NCBI GenBank assembly: GCA_011605725.1
Contig: JAAOZP010000011.1
Location: 62,001-126,000 of the forward strand
Source of the DNA: Nitrososphaerota archaeon
GTDB lineage: Archaea; Thermoproteota; EX4484-205; JAAOZP01
Direction of reading: 5' to 3'
Length of the DNA: 64,000 nt
This document shows, in pieces, positions 50,004-60,154 of the stretch. Within the stretch, counting starts at the first letter, position 1; every line of letters begins with the position of its first letter. A program made the position numbers and the translations under genes. The notes beneath the pieces are model-generated. The model did not search any database. It worked only from the letters and a program-made list of their open reading frames with translations, and was not told the origin of the DNA.

Positions 50004-51506
50004 ATGAGCTATTTTCTCATACTGGATGTCGGAACCACCAACGTGAAGGCGCATGCTTTTTCGATTAATGGTGAAAACCTGCTTGAACTAGCGGAGAGGC
50101 TTCGGCCAAGCTATCCTAGGCCTGGATGGGTTGAAGAAGACCCGATGGACTTCATCATCAGGATTAGCAGACTCGTCGACATGTTTTTCGAAAAGCTTGG
50201 GAAACCGCTTGGAATAGGCTTGACAAACCAGCGGAGCAGCACCGTCTTATGGAGCAAGAAGTCTGGGGAGCCTCTTTACAACGCGATCACGTGGCAGGAC
50301 ACTAGGACCAAGGATATTGTAGAAGAGTTTTCCTCAAGGTTTCTAGTAAGCATGGGGAGGACACTGGGCAAGGCTTTCAACCTTCTCTCTAAGGCTTTTC
50401 CACCTTTAAAGGAGACAAGCAGGGGAGCCTACTTTGTTACACTTGCATACGTGTCGTTCGGAACAACACATTCCTCCATGCACCTAAGATGGCTCATCGA
50501 CAATGTTCCAGATGCGAGGCGCGCCGTTGAAAACGGTGAGGCTGTTTTCGGAACGATAGATTCATGGATCGCTTGGAACCTTACTGGCAGACATGTAACC
50601 GACTATACTAACGCGAGTGCCACAGGCCTGTTCGACTCTTTCAGCATGAAATGGAGCAGGAACATTTTAAGCATCGTAGGGGTTCCGAGAAGCATTCTTC
50701 CAACAATAGTTCCTAACGATGCTGCAATAGGCAGGGTTAAGGATTACGATGTTCCTCTTCTCACAATGATAGCTGACCAGCAGGCCTCACTTTACATGGC
50801 GGGTGTTTCCAAGGGTGTTGTGAAGATGACGAGCGGCACCGGAACATTCATAGATATGAATGTTGGGGAGAAGTGTATGGCTGGAGCGAGAGGACTCTAC
50901 CCGTTGATTGCACTCGCCACCAAGCGTAGAAACCTTTACCTGCTGGAGGGGAATGTTCTAACCTCAGGCTCAACGCTAGACTGGCTTATTGAAGTAGGGC
51001 TTATGAAAGACTATTCTGAGATACGTGAAGCCTTCGAGAAAACGGGGGAGGGCGGAATAGTGTTCATCCCCGCTCTCTCCGGGCTCGGAACACCCTATGT
51101 GAAGCCTGATGCAACAGGCATGATCCTTGGGATCACGAGGGGAACCAGGAGGGAAGACCTGATCCGAGGGGCTGTTGAGGGCGTGGCTATGCGCTGCGTG
51201 GAGATACTCGAGTATCTTGAGAAAACAACTGGAATAAGGGTACAGCGCGTAGTAGCCGACGGCGGGCTCTCTAAGAGCGACGACTTCCTCCGGACTGTTG
51301 CAAACTATTCTTCAAAGCTTGTCTTGAGACCAGTACACCTGAATGGCTCCGCCTACGGGACCTACATGCTGTGTAAGAACATATTGCTCGGAAAGGATCC
51401 TGTGGAAGCATGGGAAGAGCCTGCTGTCGAGAAGGCTTTCACCCCGGTTGAACCCAGGGGGGAGCTTATGGCACGCTGGACCAGAGCTTTGAGGAGGCTT
51501 CTTTAA
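50004..51506 (+). CDS. glpK: FGGY-family kinase, probably glycerol kinase
   Basis: The protein has 500 residues. The N-terminal domain has 'ILDVGTTNVKAHAFS' (phosphate loop), 'GLTNQRSSTVLWSKKSGEPL' and 'NAITWQDTRT', the glycerol-binding region of GlpK-type kinases. The C-terminal ATP domain has 'GTGTFIDMN' and 'VVADGGLSKSDDFLRTVANY'. It lies 1 base after the DUF1667 gene and closes the operon. The likely reaction is glycerol to glycerol-3-phosphate, the substrate of the GlpA-like enzyme; other polyols are possible, as the 'GYVNTKG' substrate-specific loops cannot be fully read. No glycerol facilitator gene is nearby. Confidence 0.9.
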   Translation: MSYFLILDVGTTNVKAHAFSINGENLLELAERLRPSYPRPGWVEEDPMDFIIRISRLVDMFFEKLGKPLGIGLTNQRSSTVLWSKKSGEPLYNAITWQDTRTKDIVEEFSSRFLVSMGRTLGKAFNLLSKAFPPLKETSRGAYFVTLAYVSFGTTHSSMHLRWLIDNVPDARRAVENGEAVFGTIDSWIAWNLTGRHVTDYTNASATGLFDSFSMKWSRNILSIVGVPRSILPTIVPNDAAIGRVKDYDVPLLTMIADQQASLYMAGVSKGVVKMTSGTGTFIDMNVGEKCMAGARGLYPLIALATKRRNLYLLEGNVLTSGSTLDWLIEVGLMKDYSEIREAFEKTGEGGIVFIPALSGLGTPYVKPDATGMILGITRGTRREDLIRGAVEGVAMRCVEILEYLEKTTGIRVQRVVADGGLSKSDDFLRTVANYSSKLVLRPVHLNGSAYGTYMLCKNILLGKDPVEAWEEPAVEKAFTPVEPRGELMARWTRALRRLL

Positions 51507-51507
51507 A

Positions 51508-52916
51508 TCAGTTTTCAGCATGTTTAAAGTAGACAGGGTTCGTCAAAGCGAAGACGGTGTCGTCCTCCCCAAGTTTGACGGAATACGGGTCTGAGTACCA
51601 GCCCAGCTCAGCCCTTATAAACATGCAGTTCTGCTTAACCCTGAGCTTCTTCACATGCTTGAAGGCTTTTCCATCAATACGGATTGTTTCCTCCACTCCT
51701 TGAGAAGTTATCAGTCTCAGCACGGCTCCTTCCCCGTCCTGGGCTTCAGCCGTGATTTCCACCTCCTCTTCACCGTTCACGTTAACCACGTCACCGGTTT
51801 CAAAGACTCGTGGACCAGAGTAAGCCTTCAACTCTAGAAGCGGCCCGTTTAGAGAATGAGATATGAATACCCTGCCCTGTTTAACGGAGCTTAATACACT
51901 CCTTATAGAGAGAGAGTTTACCCGTATCCACGTAGTCGGTTCGCTAAGCCTGATGAAAGAATTCTCCGCACCATGATAGTCGCTACCGCCTACGCTGTCA
52001 CCTTAAGACCCTCGCTCAGCAAGCTATGCCACCATGCAAGAGATTCCCAGTTCTTCAAAAACCATGGGCCGTTCCAAACTTCCACAGCGTCGAAACCCCT
52101 TACTTCTTTAAACTGGAAGTCGCAACCTATGCAGAGCTCTCCGAGGTCCCTAGGGTGGTCAACCGATACTAAGAGGCCTCTGCTGTGAGCCTCGTTGATC
52201 AGAGAAACAAAGTCCTCCCGCCTCCTCCTTCTGAAGTCAAACCAATCTCCTCCCCATATGTTTAAGTGCCCGCGGTACGTGGTTACTTCCACTCCAGGTA
52301 TTAAAAGGACAGGCGGGTCCTTGATTCCCAGAACCTCGTAAAACTGGCTTCGCGTATTGTGGTCAGTTATAGCTATGTAGTTCAGGTTCTGTTCAAGAGC
52401 CATGTCAACCAGTTCAGGGATACTCTGCTTCCCATCGCTATGATGGCTGTGAACATGTAAATCCCCCTTTATCCATCCTGAGGCTAAGGCTTGCTTCCGC
52501 TTGGGCCACTTTAGAGAGTGCTCTTCAAAACCGTGACCCGTGGAAACAGCTTCTCCAAGCCTAAAAGCACTCGCTAAAACCCTGTACTTGCATCCGTCGG
52601 GCGGTATTTTAGCCAGACCTAGGATTATTGACCATGCTCCAGGAGGGATCTCGCCGGCAACATACCCTGGGGTAGCTGCCTCAACGGATATTGTGAACTT
52701 AGGCTTGTTCGAGCCACTCCAACCCCTGAACAATCCTTTCGGGTCTATTATGCCTATGTCTAGGACACACTTCGGTCCTCCCTGGTATTCGTACGAGACC
52801 TCTATGGCGTCGCAGGCCTGGGGAAGGTTGAACGTTAAGTACTTGTAGTCATCTTCATCCTTGTCTCTGGGGGTTAACACTCCTTGAAACTCCCATCTTA
52901 GAACTTCCTTCCTCAA
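51508..52916 (-). pseudogene. CehA/McbA-type PHP metallohydrolase split by a one-base frameshift
   Basis: The ORF track shows two minus frames (51990-52916, 308 aa; 51508-51831, 107 aa), but the frame between them is open and continuous. After '...SEGLKVTA' a TAG stop (51990-51992) appears. One added base there restores 'VGGSDYHG', the final PHP metal motif, and reading continues through 'LKAYSGPRVFETGD' to the stop at 51508. The whole is about 470 residues: an N-terminal beta domain (about 1-150), the PHP domain ('HVHSHHSDG', 'ITDHNTR', 'PGVEVTTY', 'DHPRDLG') and a C-terminal beta domain. Without repair it lacks the last metal ligands. This is a mutation, sequencing error or recoding. It starts with TTG and ends 1 base from glpK. 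Confidence 0.85.
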
Positions 52917-53000
52917 GCTACTTAATTCCTGATGCAGGCTGGATTTAAACCCGCCTCCGCAAAAAACATTGTTAAATAGCTGGCAAAATTTCCCTGCTGG

Positions 53001-53789
53001 CTAATAAAGCTTGTTGAAGAGCCTCATGCTCTTCTCATGGGCTTCGACGGCAAGCCTTAAACCTTCCTCCGAGCAACCCAGCCTAAGCTTTGCTTCAGCC
53101 TCCTCCACTAAGCGTGCGAGTTCAACCGTCTGGTCGGCCGCTCCTTTTCTGAGCAATGCTTCAAGCGCAGACCTTGCGAGGTAGAGGATTTCATCCGTAA
53201 GCGTGTAACCCATGTACGGCAGCCTGCCGTATTCTAAAAGCCTAGTGTAAAGATCGCTCCGTCCCACGCTGAGTGTTTTCTCAACAAGCATCTCACCCCA
53301 GTGTCTAGCCCACTCCATGACTATGTCAAGATTATACCTTGTAACGGGCTCGGCCACAACAGGGTTGAAGCCTACCAGCATCATCCACCTACAGATCTCT
53401 TGAAGCGCTGTTACGCATCCCTTGCCTGTACCGCCTGCAACAGCCACTGCGACAGAAGGTCTAGCATCTTCACGATAGTTTCTCATCCTATCTATGAAGT
53501 TTTTCGCAAGACCGTTAACAGAGAGAAAGTAAACGGGTGCCGCGAAAACAAGCGCGTCGCACTCGTTGAAAAGCCGTCTCAACTCAAGCCCGTCATCCAC
53601 AACTATGCATTTCATGCTTTCCCAGCATTCGGCTTTTGCACATGCCAAGCAGGGTTGTAGCGTTTTACTGGACAGGTCGACAAGCTCTACGCTACCACCC
53701 TTGTCCTCAACCCCTTTGATTATTCTGTTTAAAATTTTTTTGCAAATCCCCTCCTTATGCGGAGAACCGTTAACAGCCAGGACTCGCAT
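53001..53789 (-). CDS. Iron-sulfur flavoprotein (NADPH-dependent FMN reductase family)
   Basis: The protein has 262 residues. The FMN phosphate loop is 'AVNGSPHKEGICKKIL' and the flavin-stacking region 'VFAAPVYFLSVNGLAKNF'. Between them 'CLACAKAECWESMKC' (C-x2-C-x4-C-x5-C) is a compact Cys cluster like that of archaeal iron-sulfur flavoproteins. The C-terminal about 80 residues form an extra helical domain. It should shuttle electrons to oxidants such as O2 or peroxide, or act as an NADPH reductase. The ATG lies about 28 bases after a TATA-like element. It faces the surface-protein gene across a 270-base gap. Confidence 0.88.
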   Translation of the reverse strand: MRVLAVNGSPHKEGICKKILNRIIKGVEDKGGSVELVDLSSKTLQPCLACAKAECWESMKCIVVDDGLELRRLFNECDALVFAAPVYFLSVNGLAKNFIDRMRNYREDARPSVAVAVAGGTGKGCVTALQEICRWMMLVGFNPVVAEPVTRYNLDIVMEWARHWGEMLVEKTLSVGRSDLYTRLLEYGRLPYMGYTLTDEILYLARSALEALLRKGAADQTVELARLVEEAEAKLRLGCSEEGLRLAVEAHEKSMRLFNKLY

Positions 53790-54059
53790 GATTAAGGCTC
53801 GTGAAGCCTTCTATTAAATATTATTGAATTTCTCCCTGACTGATGATATGCATGGACGCGCGCCACTGTAGCTCGAGTTTTTATTTTGATATTCGCGCGC
53901 TGCCCTCTCTAGGAGGTGTTGTTTTAAAAGACGAAAAATGGGTTAAAAATTTTTCATTAAAAGCTTCTATTATGCATTTTTTTAAAAAATGAGTTTAGGA
54001 ACTGTTATTTTTCGTGAAAAGTTTAAATGTTGAACTGTTTGTAACATTTAGAACAGACA
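53790..54059. other. A/T-rich gap before the giant surface protein gene
   Basis: This stretch of 270 bases contains the flavoprotein promoter (TATA-like, 53813-53822) and the promoter of the giant gene (TATA-like 'gtttaaatg', about 35 bases before its ATG). Between them are a 17-base perfect palindrome CATTTTTT-T-AAAAAATG (53975-53991) and a G/C-rich pair of 'gcgcgc' blocks in otherwise A/T-rich DNA. I see no ORF or RNA gene; the palindrome may be a regulator site or a weak terminator. Confidence 0.35.
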
Positions 54060-57000
54060 ATGATGATATTAAACACATGCCGCATATTCGTTAGGCGTTT
54101 TGGAAAAACATGGGCAGGAGTACTGCTCGTAAGCATGATGCTCCTAGTCGTGCTCTCAATGTTGCCAACATCCCTGCATACTAGTGCAGTACCCCCCAGC
54201 AGACAACCCCCCAGTATTACGATTAATACTGTTACTCAGGACGGTAATCTTTTTACCGTCAAAGGGGTTGCTAGCTTCAGCGTCCCTGCTGGCCAGACGA
54301 GTCAATACCATGTTCAAGTGGTCTGGGAGCATAACGGTAGTGTTGTCTTTCAAAACGATTATGCAGAGATCCCCCCGTTGAAAGACCTGGGTGAAGAAAG
54401 ATACGAGTATGATTTTGCTGATTCTAGAACGCTGAATACTGGCGGGGAATGGACAATCAGGGCTAGACTCTACCATGTGAAACCTCCCGGGAACGATAAT
54501 CAGGCAGATGCTTCTACGAAGATCATTTTCACAACTTTTATGGTGACCATTACCACTAAGCCGGAAGGATTAAAAATAGCTGTGGACGGGGAAGTCTACA
54601 CGTCTCCGCAAACCTTTGCTTGGCTAAACGGCTCTAAGCACACTATCGGCACCTTCTCCCCGCAGTCTGAAGGAGACACGATTTACACGTGGGTTTCTTG
54701 GAGCGACGGCGGTGAAATAAGCCACATGGTGACAGCAGTAGGCGACGCCATCTACACAGCATTCTTCAAGAAGCAGTATCTTGTGTGCTTCAACCAAACG
54801 GGTCTTGACAGTTCTGCAACCGGGGTTATTGTAACGGTTAATGGTTCATCTAAAAGCTATGACAAACTGCCTTTCAGCAACTGGTATGATGAGAACGATT
54901 GGATCAGCTATAGTTATGCTGAAACAGTGAATAGCTCTCAAACAGGGAAAAGGTTCAAGCTTAACTATGTCACTGGACCAGCCTCGCCTTTCCAAGTCTC
55001 TTCATTCACGCTAGTGATTGGCAGCTACACGCCTCAATACCTTCTGACTGTTGAAACCGAGCCTGACGGCTTAACAATTATTCCTGGTGGCGGATGGTAT
55101 GATGCAAACTCGTTAATCATTTTAACAGCGCCGGGAACAATACCGGTTTCACAAGGAATCCAATACAGGTTCAGCCACTGGAGCATAGACGGGGTTTCTC
55201 AAGGCATGGGGGTCAACCCTATTACGGTGAGCATGAACACGACTCATACTGCAACAGCCCACTATGTTCTTCAATACTATCTGACGGTGGAATCTCCATA
55301 CGGGGCACCAAGCCCGGGCAGCGGATGGTTTGACGCTGGAACAAGTATAACAGCATCAGTCACCTCACCCTGGCCTCCTGACTCTGCAGACACCCGGAGT
55401 GTTTGCACAGGATGGGTAGGCACAGGAAGTGCCCCGTCCTCTGGAACCAATACTGAAGTGTCTTTCACTATTAATGCGCCCTCAAGCATAACCTGGAGCT
55501 GGAAAACCCAGTACCGCGTCGCTTTCATCCAGACAGGTGTTGACGTCGACTTCACCGGGGTAGTGATGACTATTGACGGTATCGGCCACGGTAGGGAGGG
55601 TCACGCCGCCTGGTATGATGTTGGAGCAAGCATCGACTTCAACTTCACGGGACTCCTGGTTGTTGCAGTCAACCAGAAACGATACGTGTTGACTAGCGTC
55701 AACGCTTCCACACCCTTGATTGTTACAGGCCCGCTTACCGTCATGGGCAGCTATAGGACACAGTATTACTTGACGATGATCACGAGCCACGGTACAGTAA
55801 GCCCCGGCGACGGGTGGTTTGACGCTGGTTCAACCGTGGAGATAACCGCTGCCCTGCCTCCGGTTGTCCAGGGTGAACGCTATGTTTGGATGGGATGGAC
55901 AGGGACAGGAAGCGGGTCATACACCGGTATGCAGAACCCGGCTCAAATAACCGTTAACAGCCCGATTAAAGAGTCAGCCTCATGGAAGCATCAATACTAT
56001 CTGGCTGTGAACACGCCATACGGCACTGCTGGCGGCGAAGACTGGTATGATGAGGGTTCAGCCGCTTACGCTACAGTAGCCCCGCTAACGGTTGACGGGC
56101 CGGATGGCGTAAGGTATGTCTTTTCACACTGGAGTGGAGATGCTTCAGGGACTGCTTCAACTTCAGACCCGATTACGATGAATGCGCCGAAGACGGCGAT
56201 TGCCATCTGGAAGACTCAGTACCGAGTTGTGTTCAACCAGAACGGTTTAGATGAAACAGCTGTTGGAACCGTTGTCACTGTCAACGGCTCAGAACATATG
56301 CAGAGCAACCTGCCTTTCACAACATGGGTGGACAGCGGTGCTTCAATCAACTATGGCTTTGAAAGCATTGTTTTAACCAGCGACCCCGGTAAGAGGTTTA
56401 GGCTAAACAATGTGACTGGGCCTGAAACACCGTTTACTGTTACTGGTCCCGTAACGGTTGCTGGAAACTATGTCACTCAATGGCGGGTCGTGTTCACTGT
56501 AGATCCACCCGGTTCAGGAACAACCGTGCCCTCTGGAGCCGGCTGGTATGACGCAGGGATACGGTTCAGCATATCTGCTGAGGCTAATCCTGGGTTCTCG
56601 TTTTCAGAGTGGACTGTGAACACCTCATCCATAAATATCGCCGACACTTCGTCGCAGCAGACCAGTGTGACAGTAAATGGTCAAGGAACCGTCACAGCAT
56701 GCTTCACCATTTTCTACACCGTCTCTTTCACTCAAATAGGCTTGCCAACCGGGGTTGAGTGGAGCGTTACTTTCAACGGGGTGACGAAATCCTCTACGTC
56801 GAACACTATTGTTTTCAGCAATGTTCAAACCGGAGACTACGCTTGGAGCACGCTAACGCTTATTCAATTAGATTCTGGAACAAGATACTTAGCGTCACCC
56901 TCATTCGGAACACTAAGCGTGCCGTCGCAGCTGACGCAAACGATAAGCTACACTGCCCAGTATAGGGTTGAAATATCATGGTCTGGGCTTGATGCTGAAG

Positions 57001-60000
57001 CCAGCGGCGGGAAAGTGGTCATCATCACGGTAGGCGGCACGGTTTTCAGCAGGAATGTGGAAGACGCTTTCTACGAGGAGTGGGTTAATGCTGGAGCAAC
57101 AGTAAGCTATGCTTTCGAGGAAACCTTGTCTACAGCAATGTCGGGGAAAAGGTTTAGCCTCCACCATGTATCAGGCACTTCGGCAAGCTTCTCCAACGAC
57201 TTCGGTCCCATTTCAGGACCAGTATATGAAACAGCATACTATAAAGCTCAATACTATATTACTGTAATCAGTGACTACGGCAGCCCAACTTCCTCAACAT
57301 GGGTTGACGAGGGGACCAGTTTCACCGCCTCGGTGACAAGCCCGGCTGAAACCATGGTCAACCAGCACCAATGGGTCTGCACAGGCTTCAAGGTAGATGA
57401 GAATCCTGTTCAAGAGGGTTCGAGCTACACGTTTGTAAACGTGCAGACGCCGCACACCATAGTGTTTTACTGGAAGAAACAGTTCTGGATCCAGGTTAAC
57501 AGCAACCATGGTTCTCCAACACCCTCCCAATGGGTGGATCAGGGTGGAAGCCTTATGGTGAGCGTAACCTCTCCAACCGACGAGTCTGAAGGAGTAAGGT
57601 ATAGGTGTAAAGGCTACACTATAGATAGCAACCCGCCTGTTGAAGACGGGAGCACAAGCCACTTTTTCAGTGACGTTCAGAGTGCTCACACGATTACTTT
57701 CAACTGGATCGCCCAGTACAAGGTTACTTTCTACACTAATCCTGTTCAGGGGACTGTAACGGTTCGGGGAGTAGTTAAGAATAATGGTGAAAGCGAGTTT
57801 TACGATGATGGGGAATCAATCCCGATTACTGCGAACCCTCCCTCTGGCTACTGGTTCTCACGCTGGACAGTAACCGGCGGAGTCGCTGTAGACAACTATG
57901 GGAGTCAAACGGCAATTATGATGGTGAGCAGACCAGGCAGTCTTTCAGCAATATTCGTCATAAACGCTGTCTCAATAACAATCACTTCCAGCCCTGTTAC
58001 TGGAGTAGGCTTCATCAAGGTTGACGGCGTGCCCTACAATACTCCGGTAACTTTCACATGGGTAACTGGGACGACCCACGTGCTGGAGGCGGTTTCAATC
58101 GTGCCTGGGGCAACAGGCATTAGGTATGTATGGAAAAGCTGGAGTGACAGCGGGGCTCAGATGCATGTCTACACTGTCCCCAGCATGTCTGAGACAGTGA
58201 CAGCATGCTTCTCAACCCAGTATTATCTGACGGTGATTTCACCGCACGATACTCCAGGAGGCTCAGGATGGTATGAGGAGGGCTCAATCGCGTATGCAAC
58301 GCTTGAGACCAGAATTGTTGTCGAGAACGGTGTGCAATACGTGTTTACAGGCTGGAGTGGAGACGCTTCCGGAACAAGCCTTACGAGTAACCCGATAATG
58401 ATGAACGGTCCGAAAACCGCTGTGGCGAACTGGGCAACTTCAGCATACACGGTGACTCTCGACAAGAGCCCGAGGCAAGGAGTGATCACAGTTGACGGTG
58501 TTGTTTACACGAGTCTTCCGGTAGTGCTCAACTGGGTTCCAGGATCTTCTCACACGGTTATGGTTCCCAGTATTGAAGAGGCGGGAGGCACAAGGTATGT
58601 TTTCAGAGAATGGTCAGACGGCTCGACACAGGCTAGTAGAATAATCGTCGCTGAGAAAACTGGAGCAGTCTATGTCGCCTACTACAACGTGCAGCATAGG
58701 CTAACGGTCTACTCTGACCACGGGCTGACCACGGGCTCAGGATGGTATGACGAGGGTGTTGAAGCAGTTTTCTCCGTAACACCAACCATAGTGAGAGACG
58801 AGACAGAGGGAGTGGAGTACACGTTTAAAGGCTGGGTTGGAAGCGGGGCTGGAAAACACTACACCGGGCCGGATAATCCTGCGCGAGTCATAATGACTGG
58901 GCCTGTTGAGGAGAAAGCAGAATGGGAGCCTTCAATGTACTGTTTAAAAGTTGTCAGCGAGTATGGAGACCCGTATGGAAGCGGCTGGTATCCTGTAAAC
59001 TCTGAAGCACGGTTCGGAGTAAACACGCCTGTTAACCATGGTAACGGCACGATGAGAGTCTTCTTAAACTGGTTTGGAGACATAAGTCTCAGGGAGCCTG
59101 TTGGAACCCTGATTATGGTTAGGCCGTATACTGTAATAGCCAACTGGGACACTCAATACTTAGTGGTTTACAATACGACTGCTCCAAACGGTGTTTTACT
59201 ATCTGTGCCAGGAGTGCCTCAAACATTGGCACCGGGCTTCAACGTTTACGCGCAGTATTACTCAGCAGGAAGCAGGGTTAAAATCGGGCCGGCGCCCGGA
59301 ACCGTGTACGCGACTGAGGATACAAGGTATTGTTTCGAAGGCTGGATGATAAATGGGGAACCGGTCTCTTCCGATTCGAACCTAGACTTTACTGTGAATA
59401 AGCCTCTGCACATATCCATGACATATGGAACCGAGATACTCTTGACTGTAAACGTGGTAGGGGCGAATCGCAACTTCACTGTGAAACTTACGGTGGAGAA
59501 GAGCCCAGCCTACGTGCTTGACATCACGCCCTTATCTCCCTTTAAAGAATGGGTGAAGAAAGACACTGGCTTAACCCTCACCGTTTCCAGCCCGAACAAG
59601 ATAGGCCGTGGAGAGTGGGCTGTTTTCAGAGAATGGTCTGGAGACGCTCAGGGAAGTCAGAGAATAATCTCGTTGAAAGCTTCGAGACCAATAACGGTGA
59701 ACGCAGTGTTCTTCGCGGTCAACCCGGTTGCAGAATCAATACCCTACTCGCTGTTAACGGGCATAGTGTCGATAGTTCTTTCACGTTTAATACGGAGAAA
59801 ACGTGCAGAAGAACCCTTGGAACACCGGAGCTATTCGCCAACCCTGGGAATAGTGTCGCTGACTGCTGTGTTAACCGTATCAATAATAGTGAGCATCAGC
59901 GTAGCCATGGGCTACGGGATAAACGTTGCTGAGCTTCCAGACTTAGAAAACTGGGCCGTATTGTTCACCGGGGTTGAGGCAATCTTCTTCCTGGTCGCGA

Positions 60001-60077
60001 CACTGCTTGTTACAAGGCGTTCTTACCCGAGGAAGATGGAGATCCCAGTCATCTATCCGAACCCCTACGGGATTTAA
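54060..60077 (+). CDS. Giant secreted repeat protein (2005 residues) with C-terminal membrane helices
   Basis: A signal peptide or anchor ('VLLVSMMLLVVLSMLP') leads an Ig-like N-terminal part. About 21 tandem beta repeats of roughly 80 residues follow, to about residue 1880. Two kinds alternate: 'QYYLTVESPYG' plus 'GSGWFDAGTSI' units (InlB/bacterial repeat-like) and 'QYRVVFNQNGLD' plus 'TVVTVNGS' units; one unit has the 'FTQIGLPTGVEWSVTFNG' form seen in thermopsin-linked archaeal proteins. The last about 120 residues have three membrane helices, so the repeats would form a long surface stalk or filament. It has no catalytic motif. It is probably an adhesin or S-layer-like protein. Confidence 0.88.
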   Translation: MMILNTCRIFVRRFGKTWAGVLLVSMMLLVVLSMLPTSLHTSAVPPSRQPPSITINTVTQDGNLFTVKGVASFSVPAGQTSQYHVQVVWEHNGSVVFQNDYAEIPPLKDLGEERYEYDFADSRTLNTGGEWTIRARLYHVKPPGNDNQADASTKIIFTTFMVTITTKPEGLKIAVDGEVYTSPQTFAWLNGSKHTIGTFSPQSEGDTIYTWVSWSDGGEISHMVTAVGDAIYTAFFKKQYLVCFNQTGLDSSATGVIVTVNGSSKSYDKLPFSNWYDENDWISYSYAETVNSSQTGKRFKLNYVTGPASPFQVSSFTLVIGSYTPQYLLTVETEPDGLTIIPGGGWYDANSLIILTAPGTIPVSQGIQYRFSHWSIDGVSQGMGVNPITVSMNTTHTATAHYVLQYYLTVESPYGAPSPGSGWFDAGTSITASVTSPWPPDSADTRSVCTGWVGTGSAPSSGTNTEVSFTINAPSSITWSWKTQYRVAFIQTGVDVDFTGVVMTIDGIGHGREGHAAWYDVGASIDFNFTGLLVVAVNQKRYVLTSVNASTPLIVTGPLTVMGSYRTQYYLTMITSHGTVSPGDGWFDAGSTVEITAALPPVVQGERYVWMGWTGTGSGSYTGMQNPAQITVNSPIKESASWKHQYYLAVNTPYGTAGGEDWYDEGSAAYATVAPLTVDGPDGVRYVFSHWSGDASGTASTSDPITMNAPKTAIAIWKTQYRVVFNQNGLDETAVGTVVTVNGSEHMQSNLPFTTWVDSGASINYGFESIVLTSDPGKRFRLNNVTGPETPFTVTGPVTVAGNYVTQWRVVFTVDPPGSGTTVPSGAGWYDAGIRFSISAEANPGFSFSEWTVNTSSINIADTSSQQTSVTVNGQGTVTACFTIFYTVSFTQIGLPTGVEWSVTFNGVTKSSTSNTIVFSNVQTGDYAWSTLTLIQLDSGTRYLASPSFGTLSVPSQLTQTISYTAQYRVEISWSGLDAEASGGKVVIITVGGTVFSRNVEDAFYEEWVNAGATVSYAFEETLSTAMSGKRFSLHHVSGTSASFSNDFGPISGPVYETAYYKAQYYITVISDYGSPTSSTWVDEGTSFTASVTSPAETMVNQHQWVCTGFKVDENPVQEGSSYTFVNVQTPHTIVFYWKKQFWIQVNSNHGSPTPSQWVDQGGSLMVSVTSPTDESEGVRYRCKGYTIDSNPPVEDGSTSHFFSDVQSAHTITFNWIAQYKVTFYTNPVQGTVTVRGVVKNNGESEFYDDGESIPITANPPSGYWFSRWTVTGGVAVDNYGSQTAIMMVSRPGSLSAIFVINAVSITITSSPVTGVGFIKVDGVPYNTPVTFTWVTGTTHVLEAVSIVPGATGIRYVWKSWSDSGAQMHVYTVPSMSETVTACFSTQYYLTVISPHDTPGGSGWYEEGSIAYATLETRIVVENGVQYVFTGWSGDASGTSLTSNPIMMNGPKTAVANWATSAYTVTLDKSPRQGVITVDGVVYTSLPVVLNWVPGSSHTVMVPSIEEAGGTRYVFREWSDGSTQASRIIVAEKTGAVYVAYYNVQHRLTVYSDHGLTTGSGWYDEGVEAVFSVTPTIVRDETEGVEYTFKGWVGSGAGKHYTGPDNPARVIMTGPVEEKAEWEPSMYCLKVVSEYGDPYGSGWYPVNSEARFGVNTPVNHGNGTMRVFLNWFGDISLREPVGTLIMVRPYTVIANWDTQYLVVYNTTAPNGVLLSVPGVPQTLAPGFNVYAQYYSAGSRVKIGPAPGTVYATEDTRYCFEGWMINGEPVSSDSNLDFTVNKPLHISMTYGTEILLTVNVVGANRNFTVKLTVEKSPAYVLDITPLSPFKEWVKKDTGLTLTVSSPNKIGRGEWAVFREWSGDAQGSQRIISLKASRPITVNAVFFAVNPVAESIPYSLLTGIVSIVLSRLIRRKRAEEPLEHRSYSPTLGIVSLTAVLTVSIIVSISVAMGYGINVAELPDLENWAVLFTGVEAIFFLVATLLVTRRSYPRKMEIPVIYPNPYGI

Positions 60078-60154
60078 GATGGGAGTTAGACAACTTATGA
60101 ACAAACAATGTCTTTATAGCTTCGTTGAAAATATTTTAAAGGAATGATGGTAAA

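Noticed and set aside
51508-51831. 107-residue ORF as a separate gene
   Set aside because: Its start lies mid-domain; sequence upstream in the same frame continues through 'VGGSDYH' to the PHP gene, so it is the C-terminus of that gene after a frameshift.
53836-53846. CTGA-c-TGATGA resembling D'/C' boxes of an archaeal C/D small RNA
   Set aside because: No C box (RTGATGA) lies about 12 bases upstream and no D box (CTGA) about 12 bases downstream.
54060-60077. Possible CRISPR or DNA-level tandem repeats
   Set aside because: Repetition is at the protein level only; the DNA of successive units differs and there are no spacer-repeat periods.
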